In this document: in pieces, positions 15,716 through 25,754 of the stretch | How positions within the stretch are numbered: position 1 is the first letter of the stretch | Layout: each line of letters opens with the position of its first letter | Origin: Bacteroides gallinarum DSM 18171 = JCM 13658 | Lineage (GTDB): Bacteria; Bacteroidota; Bacteroidia; Bacteroidales; Bacteroidaceae | Direction of reading: 5' to 3' | Length of the DNA: 64,000 bases | Assembly: GCF_000374365.1 (NCBI RefSeq) | Contig: NZ_KB894129.1 | Location: 42,444 to 106,443, forward strand | Program-made: the position numbers and the translations under genes | Notes under the pieces: generated by a model | What the model was told of the DNA's origin: nothing | Database searches by the model: none | Seen by the model: the letters and a program-made list of their open reading frames with translations, nothing else

Positions 15716-18700
15716 ATGAAGACTATGAATTACAACAAATTGCAAGCATTGGAAGCAAACACGGCAGCCATCGCAACAGCCTACCAAGTGCGGAACGAGA
15801 AAAGGACGGCGACAGCAGCCGAGCGAGAAACCCTTTCCCTGTATTCAGGCTTCGGGGGTATCAAAGAGGTACTGGACTTGGGAACAAACAAGCCCATGCC
15901 CGAAAAGATGAAACAGGCTTTAGACCATCTTGTGCGCATACTGCAATCCGTAGCACAAGGCGATGAAACGCTATACAGGGAGTTTGTGGATAGCATAAAG
16001 GCATCCGTCCTCACCGCTTTCTATACCCCGAAAATTCTCATTGAAGCAGTGGCTGACCAAATACAAGTCACATTCCGAGCCCACGGTTTGCCAATGAAAT
16101 CCTTTCTTGAGCCATCGGCTGGAATTGGCGGTTTTCTGCCAGTGGCAATGCCCGACACCTGCAAGGCAGCGTTTGAAAAGGACTTGGCGACAGGGCTTGT
16201 GCTTTCTGCCTTGCACCCCGATGCAAAGACTGTCATTAACGGCTTTGAAACCATCGACACACAGGAGTTGGAAAACGACAAGTTCGATGTGATAGCGTCC
16301 AACATACCTTTCGGCACGATAAACGTGTTCGATACGAATTTTGAGCGCAGGGGTACACCTTACAAGCAATCCCTCAAAGCCATTCACAACTATTTCTTCA
16401 TCAAGACGATGGAGTTGCTGAGTGAGGGCGGCTTGCTGGCTTTCGTCACGTCAAGAGGCGTGGCTGACAGCCCGTCCAATCGCTTTGTGCGTGACTATCT
16501 GGTGCATCATGCCCATATCATCACCGCCTTGCGCTTGCCCGACACGCTTTTCATGCAGACGGGTGGCATCGAGGTAGGCAGTGACCTTATCATCTTGCAA
16601 AAGGACAGCCACAAGCATGGCCTCACCGCAAGGGAACGCCTGTTTTTGGAAACGTGCAGGGAGCGCACTCCGCAAGGCATGGAAACGGAATATGCAAACA
16701 AGGCATTCTCTTTGCCGCAAAGCACGTTATCCACAGGCACGGCCATCGGCACAAACCAATTCGGCAAGTCGGTGCGCAAGTACGAGTGGAACGGCACAGA
16801 AGAAGCCATGCTACAACGGCTTACCGAGATATTGAGAGCCAATTTCACCCACTATTTCAAGCCCTCCCTGTTGGGTGGGCAAAAGCAAGCGCAGTCACAA
16901 CAGGGAGCGATACTATCCCTCTTTGACCTTTTCGGGGAAGCCACGGCAGCGGCACAGTACAAGCCAAACACAGGAAAACGACCCTACACGGACGAAATGC
17001 CCGGTTGGATGAAAGACGGTGCGTTGGTGCTGTTTGAGGGTCAGCTTGGCACTATCCTAAGCAGACGAGCCGACCGTTTTTCTGAAATGACCGCATGGTT
17101 CAGTCCTATTAGAGTCAATGGTGCGGACATGGAACGGGCAAAGGACTATCTTCCTGTGCGAAAGGCTTACTTTGAATTGTCGGAGAGCGAAGCGGAAACA
17201 AGGGAAGAGCAACCCTTGCTCCGTGAGCGGCTGAACAAGGCATACGATGCGTTTGTGGCCAAATGGGGCAACTTCCATGCAAACGGCAACAAGGAACTGG
17301 TGACGCTTGACAGCCTGGGATTGGAGGTGTATTCCATCGAAATGCAAGCACATGGCGAAGTAGTGAAAGCCGACATCATGCGCGAGCCTGTGGCTTTCAA
17401 GAAGATAGATATGTCTGTACGCCTTACCCCGATGGAAGCGTTGGCTAGCAGCTTGAATTATTACGGCAAGGTGGATATGGATTACCTCGCCCAAACCACA
17501 GGCAGTAGCGAGAACGAAGTGATAGATGCGTTGGAGGGCGAAATGTTCTACAACCCCGAAACAGACTGTTGGGAAGAAAAAGGGCGCATACTTGCCGGAA
17601 ACGTGATAGAAAAATGCAAATTGTTCGCCGGACATATCCACGGCCTTGCAGGACAGGCAAGGGGCTGGACTGAAAAGACGGTAAGGGCGTTGGAAGATGT
17701 CACGCCCGAACTGATACCTTATGAGGAGCTTGACTTCAACATGGGCGAACGGTGGATTCCGACCGAGGTCTATGCCGACTTTGCCGAGCATTTGTTTGGG
17801 GTCAAGGCCGATGTGATGTACTTTGAGGTGAACGACACCTATGTCATATCCCTGCATGGTTATTCCCCTGCCGCATACAATCTCTACTGTTCGCATGGTT
17901 ACACGGGCGAGAAACTGTTTGCCTATGCCCTGCATGATACCGTTCCCGAAATCAAGAAAGAAGTGATGCGTGGCGGCGAATATGTGAAAGTTCCCGATGA
18001 AGAAGCCATGCAGGAGGTGGCAAACAAGATACAGGAGATTAGGGGCAAGTTCAATGCTTGGCTTGACAGCCAGTCTATCGCCGTCCGTGACGAGTTGGTA
18101 AGGCTCTATAACGAGCGTTTTAACTGCTATGTGCGTCCGTCCTACGATGGCTCGGCACAGACCTTTCCCGGACTTTCTTTTGAGCAATTCCCATATAAAG
18201 AACTTTACCGCTCACAGAAAGACGCTGTTTGGATGATTAAGCAGAACGGCGGCGGTGTATGTTGGCACGAGGTCGGCGCAGGGAAAACGATGGTGATGTG
18301 CGTGGCGGCCTACGAAATGAAACGCTTGGGCTTGGTGCAGAAGCCTTTGATAATAGGGCTGAAAGCCAATGTGCATGAGATAGCCGAGTGTTTCAGAAAG
18401 GCATATCCTTTTGCCAAGCTGCTCTATCCGGGTAAGGAAGATTTCACTCCAGCCAGCCGTGAGGAACTTTTCAGCAAAATCAAGAACAATAATTGGGATT
18501 GCATCATTCTGACACATGACCAGTTTGCCAAGATACCGCAGTCCGAACAAACCATGCTGCGCATCATGCAGCAGGAGCTTGACGATGTGGAACGCTCCCT
18601 GCAAGTGTTGGAGGAGAGCGGCATGGCATGGCGAAACCGCCGTATGCAGAAGGGATTGGAAAGACGGCAGGAAAACCTTAAATCCGACCTTCAATCACTG

Positions 18701-20731
18701 AGAAAACGCATCGAGGAAAAGAAAGACAACGGCATAGACTTCCATACAATGGGCATAGACCACATATTTGTAGATGAGTGCCACTACTTCAAGAACTTGA
18801 TGTTCCAGACACGCCACACAAGGGTGGCTGGTATCGGCAACAACCAAGGTTCTCAAAGAGCCATGAATTTACTGATTGCCATCCGTGACATACAGGAGCG
18901 CACAGGCAAGGACTTGGGAGCTACGTTCCTTTCGGGTACGGTGGTGGTGAACGCCCTGACCGAATTATATGTGCTTTTCAAGTATTTGCGCCCCAAGGAA
19001 CTTGCCAAGCAACGGATAAGCTGTTTTGACGCATGGGCGGCTATCTTTACAAAGAAAACGACTGACTACGAATTGAACGTGACAGGCTCCATCAAGCGAA
19101 AAGAACGGTTTAGGACTTACATCAAAGTACCCGAATTGGCGGCTTTCCTGCGTGAGATAACGGATTACCGCACGGCAGAAATGATAAATCTCGACATTCC
19201 CGAAAAGAACGTGCGGTTCCTCTCGGACAAGCCGACTATGGAACAGGAGGCGATGATTGAACGGTTGGTGCGTTTCGCCAACAGCGGTGAATGGTCGGAC
19301 TTGGGCTTGGAAATCCCTGCGCCCGAACACATGGACAAGGCGAAGATGCTAATCGCTACCAACGTGGCACGGAAAATGGCTTTGGATATGCGCCTGTTGG
19401 GCGACCAGTTCAGCGATGACCCTGCCAACAAAGCTTCACGTTGCGCACAGACCATCTATGAGTATTATGTGAAATCGAACGCCCACCGTGGCACACAGTT
19501 CGTGTTTAGCGACCTTTCCACATACAAGCCGAACGAGTGGAACATCTGCCAAGACATCAAGGACAAGCTGGTGGCGATGGGCATTCCTGCCTCTGAAATC
19601 CAATTCATCCAGACCGCCAAGACCGAAAAGGCGAGGAAAAAGATATTTGAGGGCATGAACAACGGCACTATCCGTGTGCTGTTCGGGTCAACTTCCATGT
19701 TGGGGACAGGTGTCAACGCCCAGCAGCGGGCGGTGGCGGTGCATCATTTAGAGATTCCCTGGCGCCCAGCCGACTTGGAGCAGCGCAACGGTCGGGCGGT
19801 GCGCAAAGGCAACACCGTGAAGCTGTGGGGCGGCAACGTGGTTGACATCATCATCTATGGCACGGAAAAGACCTTGGACGCTTACAAGTTCAACCTCTTG
19901 CGCAACAAACAGCTTTTCATCAACCAAATCAACAACGGCACTATCGCCGTGCGCCGCATAGACGAGGACGGCATGGACGAGGACACAGGCATGAATTTCG
20001 CCGAGTTCGTGGCCATCCTTTCGGGCAACACCGACCTTTTGGAAAAGGCGAAACTTGACAACAAAATCATGCAGTTGGAAAAGGAACAAGCGGCTTTCAA
20101 CAAGGAGCGTTACCGTGCGGAGCGCAAGGTTGGGGGCAACCGTCAAGAGATAGACACCTGCAAACGCAACATCGGGCGCATGACAAAAGATTGGGAGTAT
20201 TTCAACACGCATAAGGAAGATTGCGCCATTGAGATAAACGGTGATACCCAACTGACAGCCGAGGAAACAGGGCGAGCCTTGCATACACTGTCAAGGAAAC
20301 ACCGTGGCGACTTTACGCCCATCGGCTGTTACAATGGCTTGCGGTTGTTAGTACGCAGCGAGTACCGTCTTGACGGCAGCTTTGACCGCAACACGTTTTT
20401 CGTGGAGGGCAAGAGCGGCTTGAAATACAAGTGCGGTATGTCCGGCTCATTGCCACCGAGTTTTGCGGCGGCTGCGGTGTTCCCACAGACCACCTTGGAA
20501 AACATACCCAAGCTGATGGAACGCCAAGCTGAGCGGCAAAAACATTTGGAGGAAGAAATCATCACCTTGCAACAAGTGATGGCAAAGCAATGGGGCAAGG
20601 AAGAAGAACTTAAACGGCTCAAACAGGAGTGTAAGGAGTTGCAGGAGCGCATCAACCGCACCCTTGAAGAAGCGGAACGCCCAACCGTACCGACACCCGG
20701 CACCGAGCCGGTGACAGTACCGGCGGCATAG
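15716..20731 (+). CDS. Giant N6-adenine methylase / SNF2-type helicase fusion, DarB-like
   Basis: The product is 1671 aa from the ATG at 15716, which sits at the leader's fixed spacing; an upstream in-frame extension is leader sequence. The N-terminal methylase has the AdoMet motif FLEPSAGIGGFLPVA (about residue 125) and a variant catalytic motif SNIPFG in place of NPPF/Y. The C-terminal half is a superfamily-2 helicase with Walker A HEVGAGKTMVM, DECH box HIFVDECHYFKN and motif VI LEQRNGRAVRKGN, then a coiled coil. Such proteins are universal on Bacteroidales conjugative elements and resemble phage P1 DarB, which protects incoming DNA from restriction. The protective role is inferred from that likeness. 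Confidence 0.9.
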   Translation: MKTMNYNKLQALEANTAAIATAYQVRNEKRTATAAERETLSLYSGFGGIKEVLDLGTNKPMPEKMKQALDHLVRILQSVAQGDETLYREFVDSIKASVLTAFYTPKILIEAVADQIQVTFRAHGLPMKSFLEPSAGIGGFLPVAMPDTCKAAFEKDLATGLVLSALHPDAKTVINGFETIDTQELENDKFDVIASNIPFGTINVFDTNFERRGTPYKQSLKAIHNYFFIKTMELLSEGGLLAFVTSRGVADSPSNRFVRDYLVHHAHIITALRLPDTLFMQTGGIEVGSDLIILQKDSHKHGLTARERLFLETCRERTPQGMETEYANKAFSLPQSTLSTGTAIGTNQFGKSVRKYEWNGTEEAMLQRLTEILRANFTHYFKPSLLGGQKQAQSQQGAILSLFDLFGEATAAAQYKPNTGKRPYTDEMPGWMKDGALVLFEGQLGTILSRRADRFSEMTAWFSPIRVNGADMERAKDYLPVRKAYFELSESEAETREEQPLLRERLNKAYDAFVAKWGNFHANGNKELVTLDSLGLEVYSIEMQAHGEVVKADIMREPVAFKKIDMSVRLTPMEALASSLNYYGKVDMDYLAQTTGSSENEVIDALEGEMFYNPETDCWEEKGRILAGNVIEKCKLFAGHIHGLAGQARGWTEKTVRALEDVTPELIPYEELDFNMGERWIPTEVYADFAEHLFGVKADVMYFEVNDTYVISLHGYSPAAYNLYCSHGYTGEKLFAYALHDTVPEIKKEVMRGGEYVKVPDEEAMQEVANKIQEIRGKFNAWLDSQSIAVRDELVRLYNERFNCYVRPSYDGSAQTFPGLSFEQFPYKELYRSQKDAVWMIKQNGGGVCWHEVGAGKTMVMCVAAYEMKRLGLVQKPLIIGLKANVHEIAECFRKAYPFAKLLYPGKEDFTPASREELFSKIKNNNWDCIILTHDQFAKIPQSEQTMLRIMQQELDDVERSLQVLEESGMAWRNRRMQKGLERRQENLKSDLQSLRKRIEEKKDNGIDFHTMGIDHIFVDECHYFKNLMFQTRHTRVAGIGNNQGSQRAMNLLIAIRDIQERTGKDLGATFLSGTVVVNALTELYVLFKYLRPKELAKQRISCFDAWAAIFTKKTTDYELNVTGSIKRKERFRTYIKVPELAAFLREITDYRTAEMINLDIPEKNVRFLSDKPTMEQEAMIERLVRFANSGEWSDLGLEIPAPEHMDKAKMLIATNVARKMALDMRLLGDQFSDDPANKASRCAQTIYEYYVKSNAHRGTQFVFSDLSTYKPNEWNICQDIKDKLVAMGIPASEIQFIQTAKTEKARKKIFEGMNNGTIRVLFGSTSMLGTGVNAQQRAVAVHHLEIPWRPADLEQRNGRAVRKGNTVKLWGGNVVDIIIYGTEKTLDAYKFNLLRNKQLFINQINNGTIAVRRIDEDGMDEDTGMNFAEFVAILSGNTDLLEKAKLDNKIMQLEKEQAAFNKERYRAERKVGGNRQEIDTCKRNIGRMTKDWEYFNTHKEDCAIEINGDTQLTAEETGRALHTLSRKHRGDFTPIGCYNGLRLLVRSEYRLDGSFDRNTFFVEGKSGLKYKCGMSGSLPPSFAAAAVFPQTTLENIPKLMERQAERQKHLEEEIITLQQVMAKQWGKEEELKRLKQECKELQERINRTLEEAERPTVPTPGTEPVTVPAA

Positions 20732-21232
20732 GCATCATTCATATTTGACACCCTTCTCCTGCTTTGTTGAGAAACACGGCAGGGGATTTTTCCATTTGCC
20801 AAAGCAAGGTCTTTGTTTGCAACCCAAGCCGACGGGCAGACAAGCAGCCCTATACCTATTATATATAGGTGCGCAGTCGCAACCATACCTGCGGTTCCCG
20901 CCACTTGTATCTCTCCCTGCTTTTATGGACTTGTGCCATTTTCCTTTTATACCAGACATACCCGGCTTCCCCGACCCGGAATAATCAGCGGAAGCCTGTC
21001 CTTGCGCACGTCTGTCCATTGGGCAGACCCACGCAAGGAGGGCAGACGGACGCACGTTGTCCTTGGCAGGCACACGGGAACTTCAGCCTTGCTGAAACAA
21101 CCTCGTATGCCTCTCCCCGGTCAACAAGCGTCCTCTATTGTCTGCCTTACAGGCGATTGTTTGACCCACCCAAGCCGAAAGTATACAACAGTTATAGTGT
21201 CCAACTTTTTCTCTACTTCCTTGTTTCCTTTT
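20732..21232. other. Intergenic region without a recognised gene
   Basis: The interval after the methylase-helicase stop contains several short hairpins (for example around 20867-20880, tattatata-rich) and GC-rich tracts, with open frames under 190 codons on both strands. None of these resembles a protein family. I see no leader-type CTTCC/GCGT structure here. Confidence 0.5.
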
Positions 21233-21333
21233 CCTCTTGTATTTTCCTATCACCATCTTCCGTTCCATACGCTTCCCGCACCTGCCTGGATTATTTTCCC
21301 ACAAAGGTAACAGGCCGTTGCAAGCCCTTGCAT
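21233..21333. repeat. Left copy of ~100-bp imperfect direct repeat flanking the defence island
   Basis: The stretch from CCTCTTGTAT through CACCATCTTCC, GCACCTGC, TTATTTTCCC, ACAGGCCGT to AAGCCCTTGCA is paralleled in the same order and spacing at 27140-27244. It corresponds to the promoter-side sequence of leader copy 4 and stops just where that leader's P0 stem begins. The two copies bracket exactly the four defence genes. Confidence 0.75.
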
Positions 21334-21405
21334 ACTTATTCTGCAAATGGCTTCCAATCTGGAGGTTTCAGATGCACACTTACTTCTTTAGAACTCACGC
21401 GTAGG

Positions 21406-23064
21406 TCACGATACATGTGAAATATTAATAGGTTTACCTTCAAACCTTGCTCGGTTTTCTGCACTCAACGTAGGCACATTAATAAACAATCGTTTAATAG
21501 CACGACTGGCAGCCACATAATATACCCGATGTGCATTGTTGCCATTAAGGTCTGGTGATAGCAGGAACTCTATGTCATCTTCATCTTTCAAAATGACAAA
21601 CACATTATCAAATTCCTCTCCTTTTGATTTATGGATAGTCTTATGTTTATCATTTGAATCACCATACTTCACCCCAAGGGCAGCGTTGACGTATGTATGG
21701 TTCACGTAGAAATCCTTGATTGTCTTCCTTTTTATCATAGGCATCTTGATATGTAAATCACTCACCAGAAAATTGTAGAAATCCATCAGATTTCCGTCTT
21801 TGTAATCCTTATAGCCATTCAGCAAGCATCTTAGAACCACGATGGTTTGTGACCTATCGCGATTGATAATGTCTAACTGATGCCAAGCGTTTCGCAAGTC
21901 ATTCATTCTTGTATATTCTACGGCTTTTATCAACGCTCTTATCATCATCTGACGACCTACATTGCTATCAAAATCTATTTCTAATACTTTCTCAACCTCC
22001 CTCACCCCGTTCTTTTTACGCATCGAATTGGCAAGTACGTTTTGAAAGGCCAGCGATTGTATTTCGTCTGTTCCACTCTTTTCTATGCTTTGTTGGTAAC
22101 AGTTAAGCATATCGCCTACAAGCAATTCTGGTACCATCCCTTCTGACCCATTCAGCCAATCTTGCGAAAAATCAGTCCTGATGATATTCAGCAAGTCTAT
22201 TATCTGCTTCGTACTACGTCTATTTCCTCGTATCTCATACTCCTGCATCCCTGATACAGTAAAATTGTCAAATTGCTGCACCGTAGCACCGAGAAAGTCA
22301 TAAATTGATTGAGCTTTGTCGCCAACCACACCCACAATCACCCCTTCATTGCCTAATTGGGTCAGAAAGTCAACTACAAAAGGTATTGTGTCTTGAAATT
22401 CGTCCACGAAAATATATGGATATCTGGCCTTTATCAATTTGTATAAGTTAGGGTATCTCGAAAGTAAAATACAAGAGAAATACAAAATATCATCAAACGA
22501 TATATACCCTTTCCTCCAAAGCCATTTTTTGAATTCCATATAACAATCATTACTCACAAACCATTTGCCACTCTTCTGTGGATATTTAGGTTTATAATGT
22601 TTATATTCATGACTTTCATAGCACCACATAGCTTTTCCCAGTCCTTTCAGAAAAATTGTTGTATCTATCCACGATTTTCCCATGGCTGTTAATATCTGTG
22701 ATGCTACACCTCCAGATTTGAAATTTGAGTCATCTATAACAACAAGTTCATCAATCTTTACCTCAAACTCCTGAGCTACCAAATGAACATAAGGTTTTAT
22801 CACATTGGCATACAAGAAACTGTGGATGGTACATACCTCAACCACATCATTTCCCATATTCAAACGTGAAGTGATGGTATCAATACCCACGTTGGTATAA
22901 GTGATACAAGCCACCTTCTTCACCACATTAAGTTTGTGGCTGTTTGACACCACATTCTTGATATGACTTATCAGCCAATGCGTCTTTCCCGCACCAGGCC
23001 CAGCACTTACCTTAAACGGTTCGTCTATAGGTATGGTTTGTTCTGATGTTATGATAGTAGCCAT
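21406..23064 (-). CDS. gajB: Gabija GajB, UvrD/Rep-like helicase
   Basis: The 552-aa protein is a superfamily-1 helicase: Walker A SAGPGAGKTHW at residues 20-30, motif Ia ACITYTNVG, motif II YIFVDEFQDT, motif III GDKAQSIYDF, and motif VI VYYVAASRAIKRLFI. It overlaps the 3' end of the OLD-family nuclease gene by 16 bp. That pairing defines Gabija anti-phage systems (class 2 OLD). In Gabija, GajB senses DNA ends or nucleotides and acts with GajA. It is slightly longer than typical GajB (about 500 aa). Base composition is visibly more AT-rich than the conjugation genes on both sides, consistent with separate acquisition. Confidence 0.88.
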   Translation of the reverse strand: MATIITSEQTIPIDEPFKVSAGPGAGKTHWLISHIKNVVSNSHKLNVVKKVACITYTNVGIDTITSRLNMGNDVVEVCTIHSFLYANVIKPYVHLVAQEFEVKIDELVVIDDSNFKSGGVASQILTAMGKSWIDTTIFLKGLGKAMWCYESHEYKHYKPKYPQKSGKWFVSNDCYMEFKKWLWRKGYISFDDILYFSCILLSRYPNLYKLIKARYPYIFVDEFQDTIPFVVDFLTQLGNEGVIVGVVGDKAQSIYDFLGATVQQFDNFTVSGMQEYEIRGNRRSTKQIIDLLNIIRTDFSQDWLNGSEGMVPELLVGDMLNCYQQSIEKSGTDEIQSLAFQNVLANSMRKKNGVREVEKVLEIDFDSNVGRQMMIRALIKAVEYTRMNDLRNAWHQLDIINRDRSQTIVVLRCLLNGYKDYKDGNLMDFYNFLVSDLHIKMPMIKRKTIKDFYVNHTYVNAALGVKYGDSNDKHKTIHKSKGEEFDNVFVILKDEDDIEFLLSPDLNGNNAHRVYYVAASRAIKRLFINVPTLSAENRARFEGKPINISHVS

Positions 23065-25094
23065 GTTAATGCGTCAACAATATATTTGGGTACATTGAAC
23101 TCTTTTCTATCTGCTGCAGGTTCCTCTAGATTAGCCATAAGTGCCACGTTTAGTTCCAGTGCATTGCTGCCTTTTGAAACGGAGTTCAAATAACGTGATG
23201 CAAGTAAGGCTTTTCGTTTTTCTTCATCCGACCATCCCGATACACCTATAGATGCCTTGATGCGGGTATTTGCCTCGCTACTTCGCATTTTACTTATCAT
23301 CTCGTTCACATCCTGTTCTGCCATCATAGCTTTTATCTCCTTCTTATTGGAAACAGAGTTAGTCAGCAGCAGTTCACAATCGGGATTCTCACGCATTATA
23401 TCATATTCCAGTGTTTTTCCATACTTTACATCTTGCCTGTAGAACCTGATGTTGGGATGGTCAGCATATTGATCTACCTCTGCATCTGCATGATGCTTAT
23501 AGTCGTAGTTTTCTGTATCTATATTGTACTCATATGGGTAGCAAACTTCATATTCCCCGTCAGGTTCTTTCTTTTTTCTACAGGGGTCAATGTCAGTCAA
23601 ACAGACTATCTTCTTGTTGATAGTGTATGGATTGTTCGTATCAAACAACTTTAGAAAGTGGTTGAAATAGCGACCACCCATATTCACTACCAGTACATGC
23701 TCATCTGTAAGGTTTTTATTCATATATCTAGCAAAGACTGGAAGCAACAACTCCTCTGCAACGCCCTCAACGAATATCAATCTGTTAGCAAAAAACATAT
23801 CCGCTTTGGTTGCATCCAAAAATCTCTGAACATATTGCTTAGATATCACATCTTCAACATTATCTTCTCTATAAATGACACGCGGATAGCCAACATTAAT
23901 CTGCCCTAATACTGGTGAAGTTAGGCAAATCAAGTCATCTAGTTTCACGGCTGATGCGATCTGAGTAGAATGTGAAGTCATAAATATTTGGCGTACATGT
24001 CCATTGGCATTGTTATCCTGTAGAAACTGTAGAAACTTGTATTGCATAGCTGGATGCAGGTGTGCTTCACATTCTTCTACAGCGAGGAATGAGAGTACCT
24101 TGGCATTGCGTTTCATGTAGGTGACGCTACTGTCTGCCTGCATTTTTGCAAGCAAAAGCGACATATAGATTAGATTGTTATAACCTAATCCATTATACGT
24201 TGCTGGCACTTCTATACCAACAGTATACTTGATAATCATTCTCAACACTGCAAACATCTCATTCTCCGTTACCTCTCCATCAAAATTTGGCACGGCTCCA
24301 TTGAATGTCGCGCCTGTATCGAGTGCGTACTTCAGAAATACATTCTTCCCATCCTGTAACCTATCTTGTAAAGTTTGCATCAGTGGCCTAGACTGTTGGA
24401 CAAAATCATCTCTTAAGGCTTTCAACTGTTCCTTTATCTCATCCTCTGTCTTTGTGGTATCATTCTTAACCGAGTAATCAATGAAGAAATTCAGAACATC
24501 CCTAAGGAGCGGATTATAACCAGCATATAGGTCGTGACTGACATCCCGAATGGCATCAAGGAACTGGAAGTCAATCTGACCCAAAGCATCATTAACGCTT
24601 ACACCTGCCATCTGACTTCCACCAGAGCGATAGCTCCTATAGAATCTGATGTAGTCATGATTTATGATTTTCCATATATCTTTGGCTGTAGTAGCTCTAG
24701 CAACATCTGTTTTATAGTTATCCTCTTGTGTGTCATCCAATTTAAACTCGTATCTCAATTGTGTTTCTTCGCTTAATACTGGATCTGTCATCATGCCAGA
24801 GAACAGCCCCATTTCTGCTGAATCCAACTCTTCACCATCACTTCTATGAAGGACAAGAATTATTTGGATACGTGGAGATCGCTGTTGAAGCGTTGCCACA
24901 TCTGTTTCATAAAATAAGTCACTCGTACCCAACCTACGACCATCACTATAGCCAAGCACTAACCCTATTGCACGAAGCAGGTTACTTTTGCCTGTATTAT
25001 TATGTCCTATTATGACATTTACTCCTTCATGGAAAGGTACCGAAGCATCCTTGAAGTTACGGAAGTTTGAAATTTTAATCTCTTTGATATACAT
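23049..25094 (-). CDS. gajA: Gabija GajA, OLD-family ATPase-TOPRIM endonuclease
   Basis: The 681-aa protein starts MYIKEIKISNFRNFKD and has an ABC-type Walker A IIGHNNTGKSNLL (residues about 28-40). A signature and Walker B region FLAVEECEAHLHPAMQ follows. A C-terminal TOPRIM domain has the glutamate in LIFVEGVAEELLLPVFA and the acidic motif CLTDIDPCRKK. OLD nucleases of this type form GajA, a sequence-specific DNA-nicking enzyme held off by nucleotides and released on phage infection. It is about 100 aa longer than the best-known GajA. It is the first gene of the pair, with about 95 bp to the RloB gene upstream. Confidence 0.9.
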   Translation of the reverse strand: MYIKEIKISNFRNFKDASVPFHEGVNVIIGHNNTGKSNLLRAIGLVLGYSDGRRLGTSDLFYETDVATLQQRSPRIQIILVLHRSDGEELDSAEMGLFSGMMTDPVLSEETQLRYEFKLDDTQEDNYKTDVARATTAKDIWKIINHDYIRFYRSYRSGGSQMAGVSVNDALGQIDFQFLDAIRDVSHDLYAGYNPLLRDVLNFFIDYSVKNDTTKTEDEIKEQLKALRDDFVQQSRPLMQTLQDRLQDGKNVFLKYALDTGATFNGAVPNFDGEVTENEMFAVLRMIIKYTVGIEVPATYNGLGYNNLIYMSLLLAKMQADSSVTYMKRNAKVLSFLAVEECEAHLHPAMQYKFLQFLQDNNANGHVRQIFMTSHSTQIASAVKLDDLICLTSPVLGQINVGYPRVIYREDNVEDVISKQYVQRFLDATKADMFFANRLIFVEGVAEELLLPVFARYMNKNLTDEHVLVVNMGGRYFNHFLKLFDTNNPYTINKKIVCLTDIDPCRKKKEPDGEYEVCYPYEYNIDTENYDYKHHADAEVDQYADHPNIRFYRQDVKYGKTLEYDIMRENPDCELLLTNSVSNKKEIKAMMAEQDVNEMISKMRSSEANTRIKASIGVSGWSDEEKRKALLASRYLNSVSKGSNALELNVALMANLEEPAADRKEFNVPKYIVDALTWLLS

Positions 25095-25189
25095 AGTTTA
25101 TATTCCTTTCCTTAACCTAACTTGGGTTGAAAATTCTTATACTTATTGCATATTGATGTTATGAAAAGTGTATCTTTAGTTACTTTCGC

Positions 25190-25750
25190 TTATCTATGTT
25201 CGTTCTCCAATTTCCGTATCAGCTTATAGACACCCGAAGAAGGGTTGTCGAATTCAGCCAAGTGCATGGCTCTATCTATGGCAATGGGAGTGTATTCTTT
25301 CAGAAAATCTTTCTGCTTGTCGGTAAAAACAGATTTCGCATATCTCTGCCAAACGGGATTACTGTCCCTTAGTGCCTTGATGACCTCGTCACTGCTGACA
25401 GCCGACCTTTGATCTTTCGCATGCAGCAACAGCCAAAGTTCAAAGCATGGGTTGCTCAACAAGAGGCCGGCTTTACACGAACGCAGTTTCTCGTTGATGG
25501 CCTCTACATCCATATCATACATGAGATATGCCTGCACGTCGTCTTCCCGTGAGATTTTCAGTTCGTTTGTCCGCTTCTCGACAAACGAAGGCGATACCCT
25601 CGTGCCAGCCACGCGCGATACAATCCTGATAGGCAACTTGTACCATCTTTTCAGCAGGTTCACGTAACTTTCCTCCGTCTCACCCTCGCAGATAACGAGA
25701 ATTATCTTTCGCATCCGCATAGGTGCGGTTTTTTCTCTCTTGCTCGCCAT
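25190..25750 (-). CDS. RloB family protein, AbiLii-like
   Basis: The 186-aa protein has the RloB layout. MRKIILVICEGETEESYVNLL gives the TOPRIM-like glutamate and AYLMYDMDVEAIN the aspartates. SNPCFELWLLLHAKD and the C-terminal KEYTPIAIDRAMHLAEF follow. RloB is probably a nuclease of the TOPRIM superfamily. The start at 25750 (MASKREK) is preferred: it lies 4 nt after the ATPase stop, and the upstream in-frame extension overlaps the ATPase gene with no family likeness. An ATPase plus RloB pair is the composition of the abortive-infection system AbiL; that assignment is from memory of the families. Confidence 0.8.
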   Translation of the reverse strand: MASKREKTAPMRMRKIILVICEGETEESYVNLLKRWYKLPIRIVSRVAGTRVSPSFVEKRTNELKISREDDVQAYLMYDMDVEAINEKLRSCKAGLLLSNPCFELWLLLHAKDQRSAVSSDEVIKALRDSNPVWQRYAKSVFTDKQKDFLKEYTPIAIDRAMHLAEFDNPSSGVYKLIRKLENEHR

Positions 25751-25754
25751 CGCT

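Noticed and set aside
17057..18187. Minus-strand frame (376 codons) inside the methylase-helicase gene
   Set aside because: Antisense of a well-supported protein, with no recognisable motifs.
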